From Myxococcales bacterium (GTDB taxonomy: Bacteria; Myxococcota_A; Polyangia; Haliangiales; Haliangiaceae): a stretch of DNA of 47,753 nt. Below, piece after piece: positions 30,060 to 39,554 of the stretch. The number at the start of each line of letters is the position of its first letter. The first letter of the stretch is position 1. The notes under the pieces were generated by a model. That model was not told the origin of the DNA and did no database searches. It worked only from the letters and a program-made list of their open reading frames with translations. The translations under genes and the position numbers were made by a program. The stretch is from assembly GCA_947483555.1 (NCBI GenBank), contig CANKMW010000074.1:1-47753 (forward strand), read 5' to 3'.

Positions 30060-30551
30060 ATGCCGCTGACGCCATTCCACCTCGGCCCCGGGCTGCTGCT
30101 GACCGTCGGCGCCGGGACCAGCTTCACGGCGTTTCTGGTTGTCAATGTCGTGATCGACATCGAGTCGGGCTACCACCTGGCGACCGGGGCCTACCCGGTG
30201 CACACGTTCTTGCACACCACGCTCGGCGCCACGATCGTCGCGCTCGTCACCATCGCCGGCCTCGCCGCGGTCGAGCGCTGGCGCCGCCGGCGCCGCCCCC
30301 ACAACACCGACGGCACGCTGCGCGCGTCGACGTCGGACGCCGCGATCGCCGGCGGCGCGCTGGCCGGCGCGTGGTCGCACGTGATCCTCGACGGCGTCAT
30401 GCACGACGACGCGCGGCCGCTGGCGCCGTGGTCGGACGGCAACCCGCTGCACGACGCCATCAGCTTGACCGCGCTCCATGCGATCTGCGTCGCCTGCGCG
30501 ATCGCGGGCATCGCCGTGTTCCTCTTCCGTCGGGGTCGAATCAGGGGTTGA
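30060..30551 (+). CDS. Small integral membrane protein, YdjM/DUF457-like
   Basis: A 163-residue membrane protein with about four hydrophobic segments. MPLTPFHLGPG at the start, VIDIESGYH and SHVILDGVMHDDARPLAP resemble membrane-bound metal-dependent hydrolases of the YdjM/DUF457 type, which carry conserved His and Asp near membrane helices. Assignment to that family is tentative. It follows the Rieske gene by about 18 bases. Confidence 0.65.
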   Translation: MPLTPFHLGPGLLLTVGAGTSFTAFLVVNVVIDIESGYHLATGAYPVHTFLHTTLGATIVALVTIAGLAAVERWRRRRRPHNTDGTLRASTSDAAIAGGALAGAWSHVILDGVMHDDARPLAPWSDGNPLHDAISLTALHAICVACAIAGIAVFLFRRGRIRG

Positions 30552-30569
30552 GCCCGCTGCGGCTTTGGT

Positions 30570-31658
30570 TCACGGCTGCGGATCCTGATCCTGATCCGCC
30601 GGCGGATCCGGACTCACCGGCACGTCGCAGACGATCGCCGCCGTGCGCGTCAACCGCTTGCCGGGCTCGATCGTGATGTCGGCGCGCTCGCCGAAGCACG
30701 CCGGCGTCCGGGTGTCGATCGCCAGCCGACCGGGCGGCAGATCGGTCAGCAGGTACGTCCCGCCCGGCGCGCTGACGGTGCGCGCCACCTCGAGGTCGTC
30801 GATCAGCGCGCGCACCGTGGCGCCGGCGACGATCCCGCCGCGCTGATCGAGGACCGAGCCCGACGCGCTGCCGGACGCGAGCAAGGCCGCCGAGGCGTCG
30901 CCGGCCAGCGCCGCGGTCGCGCTGGTCCGCACCAGCGCGGCGCCGCGCCCGGGGGCGACGACCAGCACGGCGTAGCCGCCGGCCGGCACGCCGGCGAGCT
31001 TCCACGCCCCCGAGGTGCCGAGGAAGCGCCGCGGCGGCAGCGGGATCGACTGCGGGACCCGGTCGCGGGTGACCGGGCGGCCTGGACCGTAGTCGCCGAG
31101 CCAGATCGCCAGCACCGCGACGTCGCCGACGCGGACGCCGTCGAGCGTCGCGACGCCGACCAGGGTCGCCTGGCCACCCAGCGCCGGATCGGGTGGGCGG
31201 TCGCTCGGCGGCGCCGCCGAGATGCGGACCGCAACCAGCGGCGGCGGCGTGAGGCCGACATCCCAGGTGTGACCGTCGAGCAGCGCCGCGCCGCCGGCGT
31301 CGAGCGTCCAGCGGCCGGCGGCCAGCGCCAGTCGCCCCAGGCCGCCGGCGTCGACGGTCACGGCGGCGGTGGCGCCGCCCTCGCCGCGGGCGCTGATCGT
31401 GCCGGCCCACGGCAGGCCGGTGATCGCGTCGACGGCCGCGAGCGCGACGCCGTCGCCGGGCAGCGCCAGCGGATCCGAGACCAGTGGCGGCGGCGCCGGC
31501 GCGTCGAGCGGTGCCGCGATCGCTCCGCCATCGACCAGGCGCGGTGCGCGCGATCGCGGATGGCGGACCCCGAGATAGACGCCGTATCCGACCAGCGCGA
31601 GCGCGGCTGCGGCGCCAAGCCACCTGCGGAGGACCACCCACGTATCATACGCGAGCAC
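30570..31658 (-). CDS. Membrane-anchored protein with carboxypeptidase-regulatory-like domains
   Basis: About 362 residues, with GTG starts possible at 31658 or 31637. One N-terminal transmembrane helix (WLGAAAALALVGYGVYLGV) anchors a periplasmic part rich in beta strands. Segments such as SGSVLDQRGGIVAGATVRAL and GGTYLLTDLPPGRLAIDT follow the carboxypeptidase regulatory-like/Ig-like pattern. A short Asp-Gln-Pro tail ends the protein. It is divergent from the M1 peptidase gene with about 30 bases between the starts. The role is unknown; such domains often bind or present at the cell surface. Confidence 0.65.
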   Translation of the reverse strand: MLAYDTWVVLRRWLGAAAALALVGYGVYLGVRHPRSRAPRLVDGGAIAAPLDAPAPPPLVSDPLALPGDGVALAAVDAITGLPWAGTISARGEGGATAAVTVDAGGLGRLALAAGRWTLDAGGAALLDGHTWDVGLTPPPLVAVRISAAPPSDRPPDPALGGQATLVGVATLDGVRVGDVAVLAIWLGDYGPGRPVTRDRVPQSIPLPPRRFLGTSGAWKLAGVPAGGYAVLVVAPGRGAALVRTSATAALAGDASAALLASGSASGSVLDQRGGIVAGATVRALIDDLEVARTVSAPGGTYLLTDLPPGRLAIDTRTPACFGERADITIEPGKRLTRTAAIVCDVPVSPDPPADQDQDPQP

Positions 31659-31687
31659 GTGGCTTTGCTCGAAGCCGCGGACACGCC

Positions 31688-34276
31688 ATGCTGGGTCCGA
31701 TGCCTGCCGTGCGCGAACGCATGCCGATCGTGCTCGCCGCCGCGCTGGCGGTGAGCTGCGGCGGCGCGCCGTCCACGCCCGCGGGCAGCCATCGAGCGCG
31801 CCTCGCGCCAGCCACCGGGGCCACCACGCCGCCGGCCGAGCTGATCGCGCCCGCGGCGCTCGGCGACGACATCCGACCCCGGGCCCACCGCCTGACGCTG
31901 GTGGTCGATCCGGACGCGACCGGGTACCGCGGTGAGATCGAGATCGACGTCGAGCTGGCGGCGCCGACGCGGGTGGTGTGGCTCAACGCCGCCGAGCCGC
32001 TCGAGGTGCGCTCGGCCACCGCCACGGTCGGCGGCCAGGTGATCGGCACCACCCGCATCACCGCCCCCACCGACGACGGCGTGATCGGCGTCGAGCTGGC
32101 GCGCCCGCTTCCCGCCGGGGCGGCGACCATCGTGCTGACCTTCGCGGGTCGCTATCGCGATGGCGACGCGCTGTTCGTGCAGGAGGTCCGCGGCCGCCGC
32201 TACCTCTACAGCGACTTCGAGCCGGTCGACGCCCGCCGCGCCTTTCCGTGCTTCGACGAACCGCGCTGGAAGGCGCCGTGGACAGTCACCGTGCGCGCCC
32301 CCGACGCCGCCGCCGTGTACGGCAACAGCGCGCCGGCCACGCGCACGCGGCAGGGCGACGGCTGGACGGCGACCCGGTTCGAGACCACGCCGGCGTTGCC
32401 CAGCTACCTGGTCGCGATCGCTGTCGGGCCATTCGACGAGGTCGTGGTGCCGGGCGCGCCGGTGCCGGCGCGCTTGCTGGTACCCGAAGGCCGTGGCGGG
32501 GCTGCCGCCACCGCGGTCGAGCTGCTCGGTCCCCTCATGCACGCGGCGGCCAAGGTCATCAGCCGCCCGATCCCGTTCGCCAAGATCGATGTCGCGGTGG
32601 TGCCGGTGTTCGGCGGCGCCATGGAGAACCCGGGGTTGTTCACGATCGCCGCCGATTTCGCGCTGTCGCCAGCCGGCCCCGACGAACGGCGCGCGCTGGC
32701 CCGCATCCTGGCCCACGAGCTCGCCCACCTGTGGTTCGGCGATCAGGTCACGCTCGCCGACTGGCGCGAGGTGTGGCTCAACGAAGGCGCGGCGTCGTGG
32801 ATGGCCGATCAGATCGTCGCCACGGCGTTCCCGGACCTGGCCGTGGCGTTCGACACCCTCGACGATCGCGCCGACGCGATGCTCGAGGACAGCCTGCCCG
32901 GCGCGCACCCACTGCGCCCCGAGCGGGTCGCGCATCCGCGCCAGCTGTTCGATGCCACCAGCTACAAGAAGGGGGCCGCGGTGTGGCACGGCCTCGAGGC
33001 CTGGCTCGGCCGGGATCGCTTTCGCGCCGCGCTTGGTTCGTACCTCGATGCGCACGCCACCGGCTCGGTCACCACCGCCGACCTGATCCGCGCCCTCGCC
33101 GCGTTCGCACCCGAGCTGCCGGTCGAGGCGGTGATGCGCGCCGCGGTCGAGCACGCCGGTGTGCCGGTGGTCGACGTCGACGTCACCTGCAAGGACGGGC
33201 GCGCCGAGGCGCGCCTGCGCCTGGAGGGTCCCCGCCGTCCGACGCCGATCTGTGTGCGCTGGGCGAGCGCAGACGGCGACGCCGCGACCACCCGCGCCTG
33301 CGCCGTCGTCGATGGCACGGCCGCGATCGATCTCGGCGCCCGCTGCCCGCGATGGATCCACCCCGGCGACGGCGCCAGCGGCTACTACCAGTGGCGGCTG
33401 GCGCCGGCGTGGTGGCCGGCGCTGGCACGCGCGCCGCTGACGGTGGCCGAGCGGCGCGATGCGCTCGACATGATGGCGTCGTCGCTGGCCGCCGGCGTCG
33501 TCGGGGTCGCCGAGGCGCGGCCGGTGCTCGCCACGGCGGTGCGGACGGCCGAACGGTCGCTGACGATCCCGGCGCTGGAGCTGTACCGGCTCGCGCTCCG
33601 CGTCGCCGGCCCCGGCGAGGTGCGCGCGCTCAGCGGCGAGCTCCGGCTCGCGACCCGCGACGTCCTGGCGGCGATCGGATGGACCGCGCGCCGTGACGAT
33701 CCGGCCGGCCGCGCCGAGGTGCGCGCCGCGGTCTTGCGCGCCGCGGGTGAGCTGGTCGACGATCGGCCCGTGGTGACCTGGGCCCGCCAGCTGGTGAGCG
33801 CCTGGCGCCGCGGAGCGCCGCTGCCCGATGACAGCGCGGCGCCGGCGCTGATCGTCGCCGCCGCCCACGCTCGCCGGGGCGAGCGGGCCGCGTTCCTCGC
33901 CGACGCCCGTCGCGTCGACGCCCACGGCGATGCGATCGCGCTCGCGCTCGGCCGTGCGCTGGCCGCGCTGCCCGGCAAGACCGGCCTGGACGCCCTGCGC
34001 CAGCGCGCCACCGCGCCGCTCGACCGCCGCGCCGAGCTCGGCCTGGTCGCCGAGTTGCTGGGCGACCCCCGGCGCGCCGACCACGCCATCGCGGCGCTCG
34101 GCGCCGCCGCCAGCTTCTATCCGCCGGTCCTGCGCGGCGGACCGTGGTGCGCGACCCCGCGCCGGCGCGAACCGCCGGGCGCCAGCTCCACCGCGCTGGC
34201 CCACGCCGACGCCATCGCGACCTGGCGCGCCACCCGCTGCCGCGCCGTGGCCACCGCGTTCGCCACGCCGCGGTAG
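31688..34276 (+). CDS. M1-family metallo-aminopeptidase lipoprotein
   Basis: About 862 residues from ATG 31688; ATG 31700 and 31721 are also possible. A short signal with lipobox LAVSC predicts a lipoprotein. The M1 features are complete: substrate-binding GGAMENPG at about 309-316, zinc motif HELAH at 343-347, third ligand Glu366 in VWLNEGAASW after 18 residues, and SYKKGAAV downstream. It likely trims N-terminal residues from peptides in the periplasm or at the surface. The C-terminal half is Ala/Arg-rich helical, as in ERAP-type domains. It converges on the M16 gene with 12 bases between. Confidence 0.93.
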   Translation: MLGPMPAVRERMPIVLAAALAVSCGGAPSTPAGSHRARLAPATGATTPPAELIAPAALGDDIRPRAHRLTLVVDPDATGYRGEIEIDVELAAPTRVVWLNAAEPLEVRSATATVGGQVIGTTRITAPTDDGVIGVELARPLPAGAATIVLTFAGRYRDGDALFVQEVRGRRYLYSDFEPVDARRAFPCFDEPRWKAPWTVTVRAPDAAAVYGNSAPATRTRQGDGWTATRFETTPALPSYLVAIAVGPFDEVVVPGAPVPARLLVPEGRGGAAATAVELLGPLMHAAAKVISRPIPFAKIDVAVVPVFGGAMENPGLFTIAADFALSPAGPDERRALARILAHELAHLWFGDQVTLADWREVWLNEGAASWMADQIVATAFPDLAVAFDTLDDRADAMLEDSLPGAHPLRPERVAHPRQLFDATSYKKGAAVWHGLEAWLGRDRFRAALGSYLDAHATGSVTTADLIRALAAFAPELPVEAVMRAAVEHAGVPVVDVDVTCKDGRAEARLRLEGPRRPTPICVRWASADGDAATTRACAVVDGTAAIDLGARCPRWIHPGDGASGYYQWRLAPAWWPALARAPLTVAERRDALDMMASSLAAGVVGVAEARPVLATAVRTAERSLTIPALELYRLALRVAGPGEVRALSGELRLATRDVLAAIGWTARRDDPAGRAEVRAAVLRAAGELVDDRPVVTWARQLVSAWRRGAPLPDDSAAPALIVAAAHARRGERAAFLADARRVDAHGDAIALALGRALAALPGKTGLDALRQRATAPLDRRAELGLVAELLGDPRRADHAIAALGAAASFYPPVLRGGPWCATPRRREPPGASSTALAHADAIATWRATRCRAVATAFATPR

Positions 34277-34288
34277 CTCTCCAGGTCG

Positions 34289-37045
34289 CTAGCGGTAGTC
34301 GGGCTCGACGATCTTGATCTGCTCGAGACCGGCCTCCTGGAACGCGCGCTCGAGCGTCGATCGATCGGCGAGACAGACGACGATCTCGTTCCGGGCATCC
34401 AGCTCGCTGACGATCAGCGCCTTGACCTGCGCCGGCGACACCGCCGCGATCTGCTTGATGAGCTGCTCGTAGTAGTCGGGCGCCAGATCGTACATCGCCA
34501 TCGTGCCCAGCCGGGCCACCAGCTCGCTCGACACCGTCGACTGGCCGAGCAGGTCCTCGATCAGCGTGCGGCGCGCCCGCACGAAGTCGACGTCGAAGTT
34601 GGTGCCCTGGCGCAACGCCTCGATGCCGGCGCGCATCGCCTTGAGCGACTCGCCGGCGCGCGGCGCGTCGAGATCGCCGCCCATCTGGTACGCCGACGGG
34701 CCGACCTGCGCCGCGCGCCGCGCGTAGACCCCGTAGGTCGAGCCCAGCTTGAAGCGGATGTCGCCCATGCGCAGGTTGAGCATCCCGACCAGCACGCGAC
34801 GGGCAGCCTCGTGGCCGTCGAGTCCGGCCGGCGCCGGATACGCGATCGCCACCGTCATCTGCGGCCCTTCGTCGCCGACCACGCCGACAAACTCGGGCGC
34901 GGTGCGCTCGCGCTGCGCCGGTCCGATCGGCGCGTCGACCCGGCCGCGGTCCCAGCCGCCGAAGGTCGAGCGCGCCAGCGACTCGGCCTTGGCCAGATCG
35001 AAGCGGCCGGCGACGATCAGCGTCGCGTTGCCGGCGTTGTAGTGGGCGCGGCGAAACTCGGTGAGCTTGTCGCGGCCGATGCCGCCGACCGACTCGGGCG
35101 TGAACTGCGCGTTCTTGGTGTAGGCGTGATCGGCGCCCCAGATCGCGGTGTAGATCTGGCGCTGGAACTCGTAGCGCTGCTGGTAGTCCTTGCGGCCAAA
35201 GCTCTCGCGCAGCCGCTTCTGCCAGCCCTCGATGCCCTCCTGGCTGTACTCGCCGGCGGTGATGGTGCGCTCGAGACCCTTGATCATGACGCCGAGGTAC
35301 TGGTCGAGGCCACCGGTGAAGAAGATGGTGTGGTCGCTGGTCGAGCCGCCGCGCACCGAGATGCCGGTCCGCTGCAGGACCTCGGCGTCGATCGGCGGGC
35401 GCAGGAACGACGCCGCGCGATCGGCGAGCCCGGCGGTCGCGCCCGAGTGCACGTCACCGACGTCGAACACCAACTCGGCCGACACCAGCGGCAGCGGCGA
35501 GTCGATGGGCAGCAGCACGACCTTCATGCCGTTGCCGAGCTCGAAGCGCTTGACGGCGTCGAAGACCTTGAAGTCGGCGGCGACCTTGAGCGGACGCTTG
35601 GCCTCGCGCGGATCGACCTCGGGGATCTCCTTCTTCTCGTGCGACTTGGTCTGGAAGGTCACCTTGGCGCGCTTGTCGCCGTGGATCCCGGTCTTGCTGG
35701 GCTTGAAGACGATGACCTTGGCCTTGTCCCAGTCGAGCGCCTTCTTGACCTCGCGCGCGATGGCGGCGCCGTCAAACGCGGCGTAGCGCTGCATCGCGTT
35801 GATGAGGTACATCTCGCCCGATCCGAACTCGGTCTCGTCGTCGAACTGGACCGAGTCGCCGAGCTGGTTGGTGCGCGCGGTCAGCGACTCGATGCTCTCG
35901 AGGAACCCGGCCTGCTGGACCAGCTTGAGCTCCTCGATCTGCTCCCAGGTGCCGGTGTCGAAGCCGCGGTGGGCCTGCTTGGAAGCCTTCTTGGCAAACT
36001 CGACCGCCTCACCGAGTTTGTCCATCCCCTTGAGCTCGATGGCCATGCCGAACACCGGCGCGTGCTGGCCGCCCAGGATGATGGGATCGACGCTGTAGGC
36101 GAACTCGTAGTCGCTGGCCGCCGCCGCGGTGCCGAAGAACACCGAGTTGATGCCGAAGAACGCCGCGCGTCCGGCCTCGCTGTTCTGGGCCGGCATCGGC
36201 CACGCGATGACCACGATCGGCCGCTCGACGTCGAGCTCGTACTCGGCCTTGCCGCTGGTCACGGCGGTGACCGGCGTCACCTCGACCCGCGGCGCGCCCT
36301 TGACCGCCTCGAGTGGGCCGAACCACTTCTGGACCGCCTTGGTCGTCGCGTCGACGTCGACACCGCCAGCCACGATCACCGTCGCGCGGTCGGGCGTGTA
36401 GTACTTCTGCATGAAGTCGCAGGTGTCCTTGAGCGTGATGCTGGTAAGGTTGGCGTCGTCACCACCGATCATGCGCGCGTAGGCGTGGCCCTTGGGATAG
36501 ACCTCGGCCAGGACCAGATCGGGGATGCGACCCTCGGCGGTTCCGCCGCGCTGCCGGATCTCGTTGCGCACCACCTCGCGCTCGCGCAGGAACTCCTCTT
36601 CCGAGACGGTCTGGCAGCGGAAGTACATGCGCATGGCCTCGATCTTGAGCAGCGCATCGAGCTGCTCCGATCGGCTCGCCATCATGTAGTGGGTGGTGTC
36701 CCAGTTGGTGTAGGCGTTGAAGAACGTCGTGAGCTGACCGATGGACGCCATCAGCGGCGCGGTCTCGGGACCGTCGGGGCGCTGCTGGAACATCATGTGC
36801 TCGACCAGGTGCGCGATGCCGGCCTTGCCCTGCGGGTCCTCGCGCGACCCGACCTCGTAGCGCACGTCGACCTCGACCTGGGTCGTGGTGGTGTCGGGCA
36901 TGATCACGAAGCGCAGCCCGTTGGGCAGCTTGCCGCGCACCTCGCTGTGCGTGAAGACCGATTGCCGCGGCTTGTCCGGGCAGGCGGCGAGCACAGCGAG
37001 CGCGGCGAGACCGAAGCCGGAGACGAGACGACGGGCGACGTTCAT
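34289..37045 (-). CDS. M16-family zinc metallopeptidase lipoprotein
   Basis: A 918-residue protein with both halves of an M16 (pitrilysin/PqqL-like) peptidase. The signal peptide has lipobox LAAC with Cys22. The active half carries the inverted zinc motif HLVEH (His79, Glu82, His83) and the downstream Glu-containing region (REREVVRNEIRQR). The second half (about 510-918) is the inactive partner domain, with the usual GGLDQYLGVMIKGLE and STYGVYARRA segments. ATG 37045 directly precedes the signal peptide. Substrates are likely small proteins or peptides in the periplasm. Confidence 0.93.
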   Translation of the reverse strand: MNVARRLVSGFGLAALAVLAACPDKPRQSVFTHSEVRGKLPNGLRFVIMPDTTTTQVEVDVRYEVGSREDPQGKAGIAHLVEHMMFQQRPDGPETAPLMASIGQLTTFFNAYTNWDTTHYMMASRSEQLDALLKIEAMRMYFRCQTVSEEEFLREREVVRNEIRQRGGTAEGRIPDLVLAEVYPKGHAYARMIGGDDANLTSITLKDTCDFMQKYYTPDRATVIVAGGVDVDATTKAVQKWFGPLEAVKGAPRVEVTPVTAVTSGKAEYELDVERPIVVIAWPMPAQNSEAGRAAFFGINSVFFGTAAAASDYEFAYSVDPIILGGQHAPVFGMAIELKGMDKLGEAVEFAKKASKQAHRGFDTGTWEQIEELKLVQQAGFLESIESLTARTNQLGDSVQFDDETEFGSGEMYLINAMQRYAAFDGAAIAREVKKALDWDKAKVIVFKPSKTGIHGDKRAKVTFQTKSHEKKEIPEVDPREAKRPLKVAADFKVFDAVKRFELGNGMKVVLLPIDSPLPLVSAELVFDVGDVHSGATAGLADRAASFLRPPIDAEVLQRTGISVRGGSTSDHTIFFTGGLDQYLGVMIKGLERTITAGEYSQEGIEGWQKRLRESFGRKDYQQRYEFQRQIYTAIWGADHAYTKNAQFTPESVGGIGRDKLTEFRRAHYNAGNATLIVAGRFDLAKAESLARSTFGGWDRGRVDAPIGPAQRERTAPEFVGVVGDEGPQMTVAIAYPAPAGLDGHEAARRVLVGMLNLRMGDIRFKLGSTYGVYARRAAQVGPSAYQMGGDLDAPRAGESLKAMRAGIEALRQGTNFDVDFVRARRTLIEDLLGQSTVSSELVARLGTMAMYDLAPDYYEQLIKQIAAVSPAQVKALIVSELDARNEIVVCLADRSTLERAFQEAGLEQIKIVEPDYR

Positions 37046-37230
37046 GCGCCGGATCTTCTTCGAAGTCGCCCCGAATGCAAGTCCACTGTGCCTGACTGCG
37101 CGCGCGGCGGGTGAGGCGCGCGGGTCTCGGGAGCGGTCGCTCGGCACGCCCGGCCGCGGCGGGGAATGTTCGGCCACCACCGCCGGTTAGTTGGCCCGCC
37201 CCAGGGGTCACATCACGTGATCAGGCGCGA

Positions 37231-37644
37231 TCAGGTGATCAACGTGACCGTGATCCGGCGGCGATGGGGCGCCGTGCGGTGTTCCCACAGGTACACGCCC
37301 TGCCAGGTGCCCAGATCGAGGCGACCACGCGCCGCCGGCAGCACGAGGGCGCTCTGGGTGAGCACGGTCCGGATGTGGGCCGGCGTGTCGTCGTCACCCT
37401 CGGCGTCGTGCTCGTAGCGGGGGTCGCCGTCGGGAACCAGGCGCGCGAAGTAGGCCTCGAGATCGCGGCGCACGCTCGGGTCCGCGTTCTCGCACAGGAT
37501 CAGCGCGGCGCTGGTGTGGTGGCAGAAGACGTGCACGACGCCGTCGAGATCGGGCCCGCCTTCGAGCGCGGCGGCGACGCGGGCGGTGACGTCGTAGGTG
37601 CCGCGACCTCGGGTCTCGACGGTGATGGTGGCGCGGTGAGCCAT
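37231..37644 (-). CDS. YjbQ-family protein (secondary thiamine-phosphate synthase-like)
   Basis: A 137-residue member of the UPF0047/YjbQ family. The conserved core FCHHTSAALILCENAD, the block DPRYEHDAEGDDDTPAHIRT and the end LGTWQGVYLWEHR are all present. Some members show weak thiamine-phosphate synthase activity, but the physiological role is unsettled. It is divergent from the SulP gene with 54 bases between starts. Confidence 0.92.
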   Translation of the reverse strand: MAHRATITVETRGRGTYDVTARVAAALEGGPDLDGVVHVFCHHTSAALILCENADPSVRRDLEAYFARLVPDGDPRYEHDAEGDDDTPAHIRTVLTQSALVLPAARGRLDLGTWQGVYLWEHRTAPHRRRITVTLIT

Positions 37645-37698
37645 GGGGGAGTCGCCTCGAGGTGAAGAACGTGACTTGGGGCCCACGAAGCGGTATCT

Positions 37699-39534
37699 AT
37701 GGGGCCTGACGTGAAACGCTACGTTGACGAGCTGACCGACGCCGTCAAGGCCCAGCTCGCGCTCGCCTACGGCGTCAAGGATCTGCTCGGGTACGGGCTG
37801 CGAACCCGCCTGCGCGAAGGCTACACGGTCGCGGACTTCCGCGCCGATGCCCTGGCCGGGCTGGTGGTCGGCATCGTGGCGCTGCCGCTGTCGATGGCGC
37901 TGGCCACGGCCATCGACGTCCCGCCCCAGCACGGCCTGTACACCGCGATCGTCGCCGGCATCATCGTCGCGCTGCTCGGCGGCACGCGGGCCCAGGTCAC
38001 CGGCCCGACCGCCGCCTTCGTCGTCATCCTGCTGCCCATCGTGCACCAGCACGGCCTGGGCGGCTTGCTGATCGCCGGCTTCATGGCCGGCGTGATCCTG
38101 GTCCTGATGGGGATGGCGCGCTTCGGGCGCTTCATGACCTTCATCCCGCACCCGGTCACCACCGGCTTCACCGCCGGCATCGCGCTGGTGATCGCGGTGC
38201 TCCAGCTCAAGGACGCGTTCGGCATCTCGCTCGCCGGCCGGCCCGAGGGCGTGGTCGCCTACCTCGAGGCGCTGTGGCACGCCCGCGCCGGGGTCAACGG
38301 CTGGGACGTCGGCGTGTGCGGGGTGACGCTGGGCATGCTGGTCTTCATCCCCAAGGTGGTGAAGCGGGTGCCGGCGCCGCTGCTGGCGCTGGCGGCGGCG
38401 GCGGTGCTGGCGGTGCTGCTCGACCACCTGGTCACCGACTTCCACGTCGCCACGATCGGTTCCAAGTTCCAGGTCGAGATCGACGGCGAGACCATCCGCG
38501 GCATCCCGCCGCTACCGCCGATGCCGGTGTGGCCGTGGCGCCTGGCGGGCGCCAACGGTGGCGAGTTCGTGCTCAGCTTCGCGCTCATCCGCGAGCTGAT
38601 GCCGGCGGCGTTCGCGATCGCGGTCCTGGGCGCGATCGAATCGCTGATGTCGGCGGTGATCGCCGACGGCATGTCGGGCACCAAGCACGATCCCAACAGC
38701 GAACTGATCGCGCTCGGCGTCGCCAACATGGTGTGTCCGTTCTTCGGCGGCATCGCCGCCACCGGCGCGCTGGCCCGGACGGCGACCAACATCCGCGCCG
38801 GCGCCCGCTCGCCGATCGCGACCATCGTGCACGCCCTCTTCATCCTGGCCTCGACGATCGCGCTGGCCCCGCTGGTGGCCTACCTGCCGATGGCGGCGCT
38901 GGCGGCGCTGCTCCTGATCGTGGCCAAGAACATGAGCGAGGCGCGCCACTTCGTCCGCCTCATGCGGATCGCCCAGCGCAGCGACGTGATCGTGCTGCTG
39001 ACCTGCTTCACCCTGACCGTGCTGTTCGACATGGTGATCGCGGTGTCGGTCGGCGTGATGCTGGCCGCGCTGCTGTTCATGCGGCGGATGGCGGTGCTCA
39101 CCAAGGTCACGCTCGACACCACGATGGGCGAGACCTTCGAGATGCCGGCCGGGGTCCGGCTGTACGAGATCGCCGGTCCGATGTTCTTCGGCGCCGCCAA
39201 CGTGGCGCTCGGCACGCTCGACACCATCGGCAGCGAGGCCAAGGTGGTGATCCTGGAGATGCGCCACGTGCCGGTGGTCGACGCCACCGGGCTGGTCGCC
39301 CTCGAGAGCATCCTCGATCGCCTGCATCGCTCGCACCAGAAGACCATCCTGTGCGGGCTGCAAGCCGAGGTCGCGGCGACGTTCGCGAAGGCCGGCATCA
39401 AGCGGGTCCCGGGGCGGCTGGCCTTCGCGCCCGACGTCGAGACCGCGATCAGCATGGCCATCGTCCACGAGGCGCGCCTCAGCATCGCCACGCCGCCGAC
39501 CGGGATCCCGACGGTCGGCCCGTCGGGTCACTGA
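37699..39534 (+). CDS. SulP-family inorganic anion transporter with STAS domain
   Basis: A 611-residue inner-membrane transporter. After a cytosolic N-terminal stretch, DFRADALAGLVVGIVALPLSMALA opens the SulP core, followed by GLYTAIVAGIIVALLGG and TGPTAAFVVIL, with about 10-12 further transmembrane segments. A C-terminal STAS domain (about 480-600) contains VVILEMRHVPVVDATGLVALE. Likely substrates are sulfate, bicarbonate or other anions. No carbonic anhydrase or sulfur gene is adjacent to choose between them. Confidence 0.94.
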   Translation: MGPDVKRYVDELTDAVKAQLALAYGVKDLLGYGLRTRLREGYTVADFRADALAGLVVGIVALPLSMALATAIDVPPQHGLYTAIVAGIIVALLGGTRAQVTGPTAAFVVILLPIVHQHGLGGLLIAGFMAGVILVLMGMARFGRFMTFIPHPVTTGFTAGIALVIAVLQLKDAFGISLAGRPEGVVAYLEALWHARAGVNGWDVGVCGVTLGMLVFIPKVVKRVPAPLLALAAAAVLAVLLDHLVTDFHVATIGSKFQVEIDGETIRGIPPLPPMPVWPWRLAGANGGEFVLSFALIRELMPAAFAIAVLGAIESLMSAVIADGMSGTKHDPNSELIALGVANMVCPFFGGIAATGALARTATNIRAGARSPIATIVHALFILASTIALAPLVAYLPMAALAALLLIVAKNMSEARHFVRLMRIAQRSDVIVLLTCFTLTVLFDMVIAVSVGVMLAALLFMRRMAVLTKVTLDTTMGETFEMPAGVRLYEIAGPMFFGAANVALGTLDTIGSEAKVVILEMRHVPVVDATGLVALESILDRLHRSHQKTILCGLQAEVAATFAKAGIKRVPGRLAFAPDVETAISMAIVHEARLSIATPPTGIPTVGPSGH

Positions 39535-39535
39535 G

Positions 39536-39549
39536 CCCGGGGGCCCGGG
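39536..39549. terminator. Possible short hairpin between convergent genes
   Basis: CCCGG at 39536-39540 pairs with CCGGG at 39545-39549 around a 4-base loop, directly after the SulP stop and before the end of the giant minus-strand gene. The stem is short and has no T-run, so termination function is only a suggestion. Confidence 0.25.
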
Positions 39550-39554
39550 GCGAC